DNA from: Ixodes scapularis
Lineage: Eukaryota > Arthropoda > Arachnida > Ixodida > Ixodidae
Length of the DNA stretch: 64,000 nucleotides
Reading direction: 5' to 3'
NCBI RefSeq assembly: GCF_016920785.2
Contig: NW_024609837.1
Coordinates: forward strand, 43,526,745 to 43,590,744
The notes under the pieces are model-generated. The model saw only the letters and a program-made list of their open reading frames with translations, was not told the origin of the DNA and searched no databases. The translations under genes and the position numbers were made by a program. Below are positions 41,823-53,800 of this stretch, piece after piece (the stretch's first letter is position 1; the number at the start of each line of letters is the position of its first letter).

Positions 41823-44800
41823 CTGTAAAAGTCGAGAAGAGAAGGTGCCAAACGATTTCGGTTACATCCGGAACGAGCACATGTAGAAGAGAGAGTATTT
41901 TTGTAGACTGGGCTAATTTTGGCTACAATTGTTTTCTATGGATGCCGACAGGATAAGGATGGCGGTGAGTCTCCTTGGAATGCACAGCCTCTTACCCCCA
42001 CTCGTGGCCTTCCATCATGCTTTGGCTTCACTGAGGCCGAAGCATCATCGAAGGCAGGAAACTCGCGCTGGAGGCAGGACGACCGAGAGACCTCTGTCGT
42101 TCTCAATCTGCAGGCGGCAGTAGGGCGCACAAGCGAAGGAGGGGAGAGGACGAGGCGGTGCGAGAGGCAGTGATCATCTGTGCGACAAAGCTCCGCACCC
42201 TGCAGGTACTCTTGGGTCTATAACGGATGACGTCGGGCTTTCGTCCGTCGGAACGTGTCTGGTAGTTGGTCGACGAAAATTCAATGTGCCCTTGGAGATA
42301 TCGCATTAGGGTGAAGACTTGGGCGAGTTGGTTTTGCATATTGAAGAATTAAAAACTGCACAAACAAGACAAAAGACAAGAGGAGACGTAGACAGACCGA
42401 GCGGTGACTCTCAATTGAATTTTATTGGAAAGCAACCCACAAAGAATTGCTGCGAATAAATAGGACACAATTCTTATAATTTTGTCATGCCTTGGAGGTA
42501 TTTCCTCTCCCCTTTCTCGAAGGCCAAGTTCTCGTTCGTAAGGAACCGGTGGACTTCCGAAAGTCGTAGAAATGATAACGACGGCAGTCATTAGGAGCAA
42601 AGGACGACACAAGCGTTTGAACGCCAAATGCCGACGCGACCACTCCCTTTGCACGAGGAGCAGACTACCGTCTTCCTCATTGCGATTGGACAGAGATGGT
42701 GGCTAGAGACAACGGCAGCTGTTCCACTGTTCCAGTCAGAGATCGGCGCTCCGACGTCGGCGCACGCTCTCCTCCTTTCCTTCGGTTTCACTCCGTACGA
42801 CGACGATTTGATTAGCGAATGTTTGGCATCCTGTTCCGCTCGCGCGTACGAAGCGCTCCTGAAGTGGCAACGAGTGATGTTGCTAAGGTCAGAGCGTCAT
42901 GCAGTCTGATCTTGTGAGCCCAATAGTTAAGGATAGAAGTTGCGAAAAAAAAAAAAGAGAAAGCATGAGGGATTGCGAGTGTCACTGCGTCCCGATTCTC
43001 TTCTGCCGAAGCTTGTGTGGATTGTCAAGCTGGAGGGCGACCTGCAGCAGAATGGGTGTCTGCTGCATTGCTGCCACGACACCGCCGGGGTTGTGGTCAG
43101 CGACGATGCGTCGACTCTACATCATCATCGGGCGGGAATCGAGGCACCATCGTTTGTGACGCGGTAAACGTACTGGTTGGAGAAGCATTTTGGCCACCGT
43201 AGTGAAATGGCTATGCAGAGTGCAAGCTCGTCCGCTTCTTTAGTGGGAGTTGTGGTGACACCGGAACAGCCGAGCTCCGATTGGCGTCCTTACATCAGCC
43301 GGAGCTCGGCATTGTGTAGACCTCGAGACAGCTTGCCTCGATTGAGGTCTACCCACTATCCTTCAATCAAAGCTCTGTGTTGCGACATCACCACAACCCC
43401 CGTAAAAGAAGCAGACAAACTTGCCCTTTGCATTCCCACATTGCACCAGGTGAAAAAAAAGGGGGTGCTTGCCTGTTGCGCCAGGTAGGTGATCTGGTGC
43501 TTCCTCCGGTGCGTCTGGGAGGTGTTGAAGTCGCTCGTGTCGCTGGCCGGGCTGTAGCTCTGCTCCTCGGTCAGACCCTTGATGAGCACCCGCGACTTGT
43601 CCACCTGGCTGTCCGCGCTCACGTCGATGATGTGGATCTCCTCATCACGCCTGCCGCGGAGACGCACCACCTGTAACGCGTGCCGGCATGGTGGCGTTCG
43701 AAGAATCCTCTTTGTCGCGGGCAGTGCCGGTGGACACCGTTCATGAAATGCGGCGTCACCCACTCCTGATGAACTCTTTGGCAAAACATGCTTAATTTTG
43801 TCTTTGAGACACCGAATTCCCAAACTGTAAAAAAATCCACAGCTTTTTGCCACGGTGTGCCAAAGAAGTGACAATGATGGGCCGCTGTTATTGCACCTAT
43901 TAACAGCCACTTTTATGCGTACCCACTCTTCATTTACTCTGGGGGTTCTGAAACTGGGTTCCCCAGAGCACCCTCTTGTGCTCCAAACTGGGTTCCCCAG
44001 AGCGCTCCAAAATTTTTTGCCCATCTCTGCCCCCAATTTTTAAGTGAAGAGTGGTGCACTTATTATATGCGTGTACGTGATCATCTTACATCCCAGATTA
44101 AGAACGACTGACAGATCTAAGCCTCCCACTGATGAATAACTACGAGCCAAACAGTCCCTATTATGTTTGTTATTATTTACAAGCTCTATACACCTTTCCA
44201 ATATTTACAAGTCATCAGCCCAGCACACGTATTTTCATTGCTTCAGAAAGCGAGCAGATCATCCGCCATACGCACAAACACCGAAAACGGAATCGGCAGG
44301 GAGCCCTTTTTTGTTTGGAAAGGTCTATAGGTTCCTAAACTGCTTTGGCGCATCAATGTCGAGACTGGGAGTGGTGTTCTTCAGCCATCGGACAAGGTAG
44401 GTAAGGGTGCCTCGAGGTTGAAAAAGTGTGAGGACTTAATTTACTTGATCACACACAATACATCTTTGTGGTCTCTAAAGTATCTATGAAAGGGAATGCA
44501 CTGTACGCACTTCCCTGCCTAAGACTAAATCAAGACGAGCGGCTTGGAGGCATTGCAAGGGGATGCAAGCGCACGCAAAACAAAGTTTTCTGCCTGGCAC
44601 AACGTTGACGCCGCGAATGCAGCTGGGAGGTCTACAACAGCTACCACATGAAAATTGTGATGGGCGGTGTGCGAAGCATGCACGCACCTCGAGGACCGGC
44701 ATATTTGATCGCGCACAAAGACGTCGTGAAGCGACCACCACGAAAGTTGGGCAGAGCTGTAAACTGCGGCAAGAAATAAGTGCAACTACAAACAAACTAT

Positions 44801-47800
44801 TCGGAACTTCAGCCCACCGCTCGCCCTCTCGCGGATGAATGGAGAACCAGAGGAGCGAAGACGGCTGCGGCGGCAGCGGCGCGGAAACTGTGGCAGGGAC
44901 TGTCGGCCTTGATGCGTGAAGCCGTTTTAACGGAAAAAGTGAGCGTGGTATAAATATGAATTCTTGTGCTACCTTGCAACAGCATTGCACGAAGGACTGG
45001 GATATCTATCATTAGGGACTTTTCGTATATAACATACGCTGTGGATTTCTGGTCTTGTACTGGTCGCCAGCTCAATCTGTGCTCAACACTGCTGCGAGAA
45101 ACATAGAGCTCTAGCATGTGGAAAGTCTATTCTTTGACTTGAGTATCAGAAAACTGGTCGCGCAACATTCTGTCGAGCTATGCACATCGAGAATGTGTTC
45201 GCGTTTTAAGGCCGTTGCAAGCAACACGACCATTGACTCCAAACACTTGCAAGAGACAGAATAGACGTACTTGCTTTCAGGTAATTACGAAGCAAATAAA
45301 GAAATGCTCGAAGTTTTTTAAACGTGTGTATTAATTACCCAGCCGTTCGTGACGAGAGCTAAGAATGGGCAGTTTTGGCGAGAGGGGCCGCAACATTGCA
45401 AATAACACTATACAGAAAATGTACGGTATATTAAAATTTTTATTTTTGGTAGAGCAATAAATAAAACCTCTGAACACTCCGATTCTGTTAACAGACAGTT
45501 TTAGCATAGCGTTACCGCAGGCTTACGTTGGCTACTGTGAGCACAGCAACGCTCCTGGCGCGTGCTGAAAATTGTGCTTCAAAGGCGCAGTGCGAGCTTC
45601 CGGTTGTAATGCTACACCGCATGGTAGCCTCCGGTAACAAACTTCCTATCAATAACCATAAAGCAGTTTGATCACGTGTTGCAACACACTAAAACCAAGA
45701 CGGTAAGCAGCAAGTTGCGAACCTCTGACACAGACATCAATACTGTGATAGTGAACGCTGTTCTCCTGATGCTTGGCAGTCACTGTGAACGGCTCACTTT
45801 TTAGAGTACTAATGGCCAGGCAAAGTGCAAACACGATATCTTCACCCTTAGAAATGTTCTGCCACAAACAGTGACATGGCTGGCGCTTAAAACTCGCTCG
45901 CCCTCCACAAAGCTTTGCAAGTAGAGGTTTCTGCAACTTCTAAATATCAGCAAGCTTGTTTTGCTAATGCATATGATCGGATACGATCCTGCCCTAACCG
46001 CTTCACGTCTGTAGACAAATAAATCATTTTTAGTGTGCTGACCAGTGTTGGCGTGCAGGCGCACGGGAAATCCTGAAGAATCCATCCCCGTCTCTTCCGC
46101 CATCTTGGAACTACCGCCCCGCCACCTATAGGGCATTGGAGTTGCGAATAACAAACGGGCTTGCCAACAGCAGGAGCAAGAAGACGAAGCATGACTGCTC
46201 GGGGAAAGACTCGAGGAAGACTCGCTGAACACACTTGTCACTATTCACAAGTTACGGTATTCACAACTCCAGCTAAACGGACGCCGCCAAGCGGGAAAAC
46301 CGGGAACCAGCCGGACCAGGTCGCTCCGCGCCCCTCCGCGTTTCTGGTGGCTTTCGCGGACACGTGTTGTCGGCGCGGTGGCGAACACTAATTTGACGAA
46401 GGTCCGAAAATTTCTTAAGTTTGCGTGAGTGTTCATTAGTGTGGTGAAGCCTCAGTAGATTGTTTCCTTCCATCACGTGTTTGAAAGCCCGTTTACTCCA
46501 CAACATACAGTCGCGTCCTTTCGATTTCTTGGATGGGGAGGGAACACGGAAAAAGGTTTTGACTTCTTGTCTGTCTCGAATCACATTCAAAGTGACGACT
46601 GCTTGGTAACTGATAAGTGGTTTTTTTTTTTTTTTATAATGATGTAGAACAGTGGACTGAGGACGCCGGACGAGGCATTTCACTGGGGGGAACACCAATG
46701 TTGAAGTCAAGTGAATGGGAAGGTTCGATAGCTGCTTTTCTTGAGTTCGGTTGCGTTCGGTCAGCTTCAAGTTTGAGCCACCCACGCCGGTCGGTGCGCT
46801 GGCTATTCATCTTGGCTGCTTTTCGCTGAAAAAGCCTCTGGACCACACTGAAGAAGTTGGGCTGATTTTGCAAATACTACTTGATTCAGAAAAACCTGCT
46901 CGCTGCAAATGATGAATGAGGGAAATTATCTGTTTTCAAAAGGTGGGGGACGAGTCTCGCAACGTTAGAAGCTGTCACGGCATTTTGATCTATCGCGCCT
47001 CCAATATTTATATTATACCCCTGTCGAAGCCAGCAGCAATATACGTCTACATTGCTCAGGTTGACCGGCCACAAAAAAATACGCATCTTCTCCGTTCAGG
47101 ATTCGAAGCAAAGTTGAATACAGAGAGGTTCTGCGTGAATCTCTGATGAAGGCTCTTCGACTCCGTGCTGCCGGCTAGAACCATTGGGCTAAGTTTAAGT
47201 AGTATCTTTCTCTCTACCAAATATACTTTTATTCAGCAGTTCACCTAATAGCTAGTCAACTAAGCTCGTATTTCAAACCGAAGAATATACTAATATCGCT
47301 TTAGTGGGACATAGTACGTAATATAATACATAACCCGTTCGTCAAAATGACTTCTCGATTGCTACTAAAACCTCAATTGAAATACGAATATCAGCTGCTT
47401 AGTGGGGCGCCGGCGGGTTAACATGGTCCTTGGCTCAAGAAGCGCTTGCTTAATTTTCGTAATTTTCCTGCAGCCTGTGTTGACCTAGCAGACGACTGGA
47501 AAATGCGGATACGCACAGAAGCTCGATTTCGCAGACAGATAAGTCGCATGGTCGAGGCATGCGAGTTAGCTGAAAATTACTCTCGGTGGAACAATTCTGT
47601 AGTCATCGCCGCTTCCCTTAGATGATCAAAACTGATTAGAGTCTATTACCGCCTCTCCGGAGCCCATAGTTTCGGTTTTGAACGAAATCTCCGAAACGAA
47701 AGTTTGACATAAAAAGAACAAAAAACACCGGGAAAACAAAACTTTGCTTTGCAAGTTTATGTGCACCGGCTACACTTAACAGTCTCGGTTCAAATACCTA

Positions 47801-50800
47801 TAAAATTGGGCATTAATCAAAAGAAAATCTGTTCAATCGAACGCGCCGCCTGTTCAGACGGCTCGGCCGAGCCGACGCGACCTGGACTCAGCCGCCATGT
47901 TTGTTTGGTGGTGGCGCCCCCTATAGGTCGCTGGAGTCGCGAATATCAATATTGGCTTTCTACTAGTTATAAAAGTGAAAAAACAAGAGGTACATGTCTT
48001 TTGGAAAACCTTGCGTCGCTGAGGGAAACTTCTCCGTATCCTACCCGTAACCCAGAGAAATGGAAGATGGTCACGCAGCAAACAAATTAAGGCTCTCGAA
48101 TGATAATTTCCACAGTCCCGCATTCATTAAACAGCCTTAGCAGCAATAACATTGATCTAGAAAGTCAAACCTTTAGAGACTTGCGCTTATTATATGCTTG
48201 AACGTGATAATTTTCTCTCTTAACATTTGCAAAAGGTGCTTTTAGTTTTGGGCACTAATTTGTTACATTGTTGCCTCTAGCATGCTAGTATGTTGCTTTT
48301 TGTTTGCCTTCCCACACACTTCCTGCTGGCCATTGTAAGGGGTCCAGGGACTCGCCAAGCTGCTTATTGGAGCTTTTTTCTTGGGCCCCACCATCATAAA
48401 GGATGGAGGAGGAGGAGGAGGAGTAAAGCGGTACTTCGACACTTTCTTGAAAGCATGTACTCCACGCATCAATCCTAAACAAATTCTAAAGTTTCTATTG
48501 GAGTGGCTCTTTTCATTAGGTACAGCTCCAGTTCATCTTTGAATGATGCAAGAAACAAGTTGGGGCTTTAGAAACAATCTTGGAAATTTATATGCTTTGC
48601 GCCGTCATCGTAGCTAAGGAATCGCCCAAAAATTCTGCGACTTCAATTGGAGACTCCGGTTAAAGTATGAAGGTACCGTATTACCATACAGAGCACACGT
48701 CGAGAAATGCCTGCTGTATTAGCTCAGAAAAAAGCTTGTATCATCCATAAAACAACATTAATATATACTGTAAACGAGTTAATTTTCGCGTAAACCTAAT
48801 TTTTGCGAATCGCCTATAATTCGCAAGAAATAGGTCCCACGAACAAATCCGGTAAACTGTAGACACATTACAATCTATATTGAGATCCCACTATGTCACG
48901 AAAACTGGAACTCGCTAATTTTTCCGAAACCTCAGCTTTGAACCAAATCGCAAAATATTGAGCCCGCGAAAAATAAGTCGTTTACAGTACTCCGTTATTC
49001 ATGAAATCCTTCACGTCTAGTCACACTGAACGATCTAGAAAAAAACAAATCTTTGTACAGTCTACATCGGGTAAAATTTCACCTTTTAAACATGTATAGT
49101 CCGGAAAATATGGTAATTTACCAGCTCATGTGCATTTACTCTTTCATTGTTAAATACGTCTCCGACATTTTTTCTGAAGGCCCGATCCGTCTGCCTTCCT
49201 CCGAAGGCCCCAGAACTCGTCTCAGACTCACCGCTCCGTCATCCAACTCGACGTCGAACGCCGAGGTGCCCGGCTCGTTGTGTTCGGCGAACACTATCTT
49301 CCCGCGCCGGCTCTCCACCGCCTCCTGCTGTGGGTAGTCCGGCACTGTGCAGTCCGGTTCCTGCTCGGGTTCCGGTAGCTGCATCGCAGACAAACCAAGT
49401 TCCAGTTTTACCACTATGCGGAGCGCAAGTTCGTCTGCTTCTTGCCTAGGGTAGCAATGATGCAGAACGCCGAACTCTTATTGGCCGATTGAAAAAAATA
49501 GTGGGTAGATCTCAAGGCATTTAGCATTGAGACCTACCCACTACCCTTTCAATCAAAACCAATCAGAGGTTGGAGTCAACGTCACCGCAACCCCTGCGCA
49601 AGAAGCAGATGGTCTGCTTCTTGCGTAGGGGTTGCGGTGACGTCAAAATGACACTGACCTCCGACTGGCTTCGATTGAAAGGATAGTGGGTAGATCTCAA
49701 TTCTAGATGGGGCACAGTCGCTGATAGCTTAAAAAACGCAGGGCTTTACAGTGTTCATGATTTTTGCTTCGAGATTGGTTCTTCAATGTTTTTGTCGGGG
49801 CTGATGCCGCAATCTCATCGGCTGTGGGGCGATAATACACTGGCCTGGACTTGCCAGGCCTTGCATTTCTTAAAGGGACACTAACCTACCTCCCCCCCCC
49901 CCCCCCCCCCCCCCCCCAAAAAAAAGTATTTTTATTTTTTGTTAGGTGATTTAATATGAAATCGGGAGACTACGCAATCAATATTTTGCTGCAGTTGCAT
50001 GTAACTTTAAAAAACCAAGAAACTACTCAACCGCTCCAAATCGAAATATGAGTATGAAGCTCATGGCCAGAAGTCACGTAGCTACACCCGACCGCATTTT
50101 CTTTTACTTTTTTTCTCCGTTTCTCTGGCTTGAGAAGGAGACAACAACAAAGTTGCGTGCACTGTTTGTCGTGCGATTGTTTCGCACTTGTACCCCTTAA
50201 CCTTGATGTTCTGCGCTTGAAGATCGATTGGCCAATACCACGAAAGACAGTTCCGAAGTAGTGGCTCCATGTCCGTCTCAATGTTGGTCCGTTGTGCGCC
50301 GCCATCGCGTCGTCTACCTTGCGGTACGTCGCCATGTCGAGAATGACATGTACATGTACTTCCTGTAATCTGTGCAACAATCTTTCTTTTTTTTTTTTTT
50401 TTTTTCAATCAAGTATTTGCAGCTTTTCGGAGATCACAAAAATGGGGTTCATATTCTTTTCTATTTTCAATATTGAATGTGTGCCTTAGATGACCCACGA
50501 CCTTGAATATATTTGGTACACATAGTTTGAATGCCACATGACTATGGAATGAGAGTGAGCGTGACTGAAACTGGCCAACTCTCGACCGGCCGTTTTCGGG
50601 CAGAAAGGAAGTGAATTTCGAGTGGCAAATTCTGTTCTGGGTAGTTGGGCTCTTGTAGGTCATGTTCAAATAAAAATCTCTGCAAGCATAAATGCTTTGC
50701 CAGTGTCCCTTTAAGCAATTGATGACTTTGGCACTGAAATAATACGCCTAGATTCTCCGATAACGCAGAAAACAATGTGGATGAGTGCATACAGTGTGCA

Positions 50801-53800
50801 TGTCGGCACGCGCATGCACATGGCCATCCCAGCGGAGCGACAGCTACGGTAAAACCACCGTTCAGCAAACTTCAGTTCAGTAAAGATGTTGGGCTGAAGA
50901 AAAAGTTATGCTTACTCGTTTGTATACAGTGTGCACACTGAAATCTGCATACATATGACTACATTGGCTTATGTCTATGGAGCTACAACCACATGAAGAC
51001 AGTCACTTCAGTAGATTTCCATACAGTGTATTTACTGATACACACGAATACTAATACCGCAAAGATATTTTTTTTTTTGTTTTGTTTTGTTTGTTAAATA
51101 AGTCGGATGCTGTACAGTAATCGACAAGGCTAAACTCAAACACATTTTCAGCGGAGAAACAAAACAAAAAAGAAGCTTTTTCTTACGTCCACAGTTGCCG
51201 GGTACTTCTCCGTGGACGTAACCGAAAGGTTTTCGGCAGATGCCATGTCGACCTTAGGCAACGGCGGTTCCTCGAACGTAAAGAAGCTCGAGGTCGGAGC
51301 GGAATCATCGGGACCGTCATTATCCCCGTCGGTCCACGGATCATTCTGGACCAATGTTCCGGGAGGCCGTGGTTTTGGAGGGCCCTTGTCCCGCGGAACA
51401 CTGGGCCTCTTCAGGACTTGTGGCATCAGCTGTTTGGAGGTTGCTGAGCCATGCCGCGGAGCCGGAAGCAGCCCCATCAGGCCAGATCCACTCTGAAAAG
51501 TGGAGACGAGAAACAAACATTTTAAGAAGGGGCCACGACAACATCTGAGAGGGCTTCTCAGTATTGCGAGATGTGAAGGCTGGTTTTTGCAAACCTTCGT
51601 AAGGATTTTTTATGTTTGTTTTCTTAACTCTCCGTCCATCTTTGTTTGTACTTACAGGTTTCCTGAGCACCCTGCACCAACCAGAACCAACAAGTCTCGT
51701 TAAACCATGTAGAACACGTGCATAGGAGGTGTTGATGGTAGTGATGCAAAACTATAGAAAAATGTACCACTGACACCATTAATCATTTTTTAGAACTATC
51801 GATAGCATTAAGGTATGTCGATAGTCAACTGTTGATGGAAGAAGAACGTCGCGAGTCCACCCATAAATTCTCGTAAAATCCGGAGTCTATCGATAGTTGA
51901 TTATCGAGTAAACCAAACCCCCCCCTGACGCATACTACTACTCGATAGTCAACTATCGATAAACTCCAGGTTTTATGAGAATTCCTGGGTGGACTCTTGA
52001 CGTTCTTTGCCACTTATCAAAAATTCTATTGATAGCTTTGCTATATTTGACCATCGATAGTGCTATACCGATAGCTTGAGGATTGTTGGCTATTGATAGT
52101 TCTACGATAGTTGGGAAAAAACAGCGCAAAGACGACAAAGTAAAAGGTAACCGACAGGACACAGCGCTGCATACCAACTAGCCCAAACTTTTACGTTAAT
52201 CCACGATAGTTGGGTGTTGATAGTTGTACAATAGTCTACTACTGATGTCCTGCTTTCAACATTTTTAGGATAGTCGACTATCGATAGTACTATCAATCTT
52301 TTTTTTACTGCGGATAGATACTCTAGTCCATTACCAAGTATTTTTTTACAATCGGTAGATACTATAATATACTATCAATAGTTTTACAGTATTCAGGTAT
52401 CAACAGTACTCTTGATAGTTAGATTCGGTTTTTACTATGGTAGTTCTGCACCACTAATTCACAGACCAAAATAGCTTTATCTGCTGCTGCTGAGAGCAAG
52501 CTTCTGCTCTTAGTTTCTCAATAATTGTAGAGCAAACTTGAGAGTGTGAGGTTGGATTCCATCGATGCAACTGCAGTTACAAGATTATATGTTATTACCT
52601 GTGCTGGCTTGAATTTCTTTTTTTCGTGGTCTTCATCTTCCTCGTCATCAAACTGCAAGGAAGAATAAGAAAAAAATTGATTGAGGAGGTAAATGTGTTC
52701 AGTTATTCAAGCAGGAACTACAGGATGATACAAGGAGACGCCAGGCTCTCTAAATCGACCGTAAAATTCGGTTCCTTAACCTATCGTGCTACGACTTTGT
52801 GCAGCGTTACCCACAGATGGTGCATTTTTTTGTAACATTTGCAAAGAGCGAACTTACCTGAGGAAAAAGTAAAGAAAGAAAAAGGTTTAGCTCCTATGGA
52901 AACGCAGCGACGCCACCGGTCTTCAAACAACACAGCGCCGTTTTGCGCGGGAGACAAGAGATGGCGCAAGCGGTCGTTGCGCCATCTCTTGTTTCCCGTG
53001 CGAAACGGCGCCGTGTTGTTTGAAGACCGGTGGCGTCGCTGCGTTTCCATAGGAGCTAAGCCTTTTTCTTTCTTTACTTTTTCCTCAGGTAAGTTCGCTC
53101 TTTGCAAGTTTTACAAAAAAAAAAATGCACCATCTGTGGGCAACGCTGCACAAAGTCGTAGCGCGATAGGTTAAGAAACCGAATCTTCCGGTCGGTTTAA
53201 AGAGCCTGGTGTCTCCTTGTATCACCCTGTAGAATGGAGATTTAATGGACTACAATAATGGGATTGCTTGACTACACTTGACTGGCCATTACTGCAATGT
53301 GCTTTAAGGAATACAGTCACATTACATTCAGTCATTTCATCAGCAACTGTCTTTATCAAGAAGCCCTTCACCTTCCCTATTGATTATACAGGCCACAGAT
53401 CAATGCTTAAGCCAGAAAATCGTTCTCCAAGTGAGTTTGGAACAAGCAAAAGAGACTGTTCAGTGCTGGGAAGTCCTTCCTCAATAACCCGACATGTCTT
53501 TTCATCCAGACCATAAATATTCTGCTAGAAACTTGATCGTTCCAGGATGTTTGCCCCAAACCACTACGCTCGAAAACGAGTCGGAAAAATAGGTACCTGC
53601 ACATAAAAAGTTGAAACTTTCAGCAAATATGCATTTCGGTGGTGGATTTTACCTTGTGGAATTTCAAGGCATAGCTCCTTTCCTGTGAAAGATGATACCA
53701 ACAAACTTGCAAGGACCAACGACAGACGGTGTCCGCGAACGACCGTGTTGGCGACGGTTTTAACGCGTGGCGCCATCTCACGATAGGCGCACTGAGCAGA

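Noticed and set aside
44484..44990. 168-codon open frame on the minus strand in PRCC intron 5
   Set aside because: Cys/Ser-rich without a domain pattern; no splice or start context.
43671..49231. A missing PRCC exon between exons 4 and 5
   Set aside because: ELDDGA joined to VVRLRGRR aligns without a gap to human DDEAFKRLQGKR, so no exon is needed.
52781..53174. Two nearly identical proteins of about 110 codons on opposite strands
   Set aside because: They are the two arms of the 510 bp palindrome read outward; there is no sign of selection for coding.
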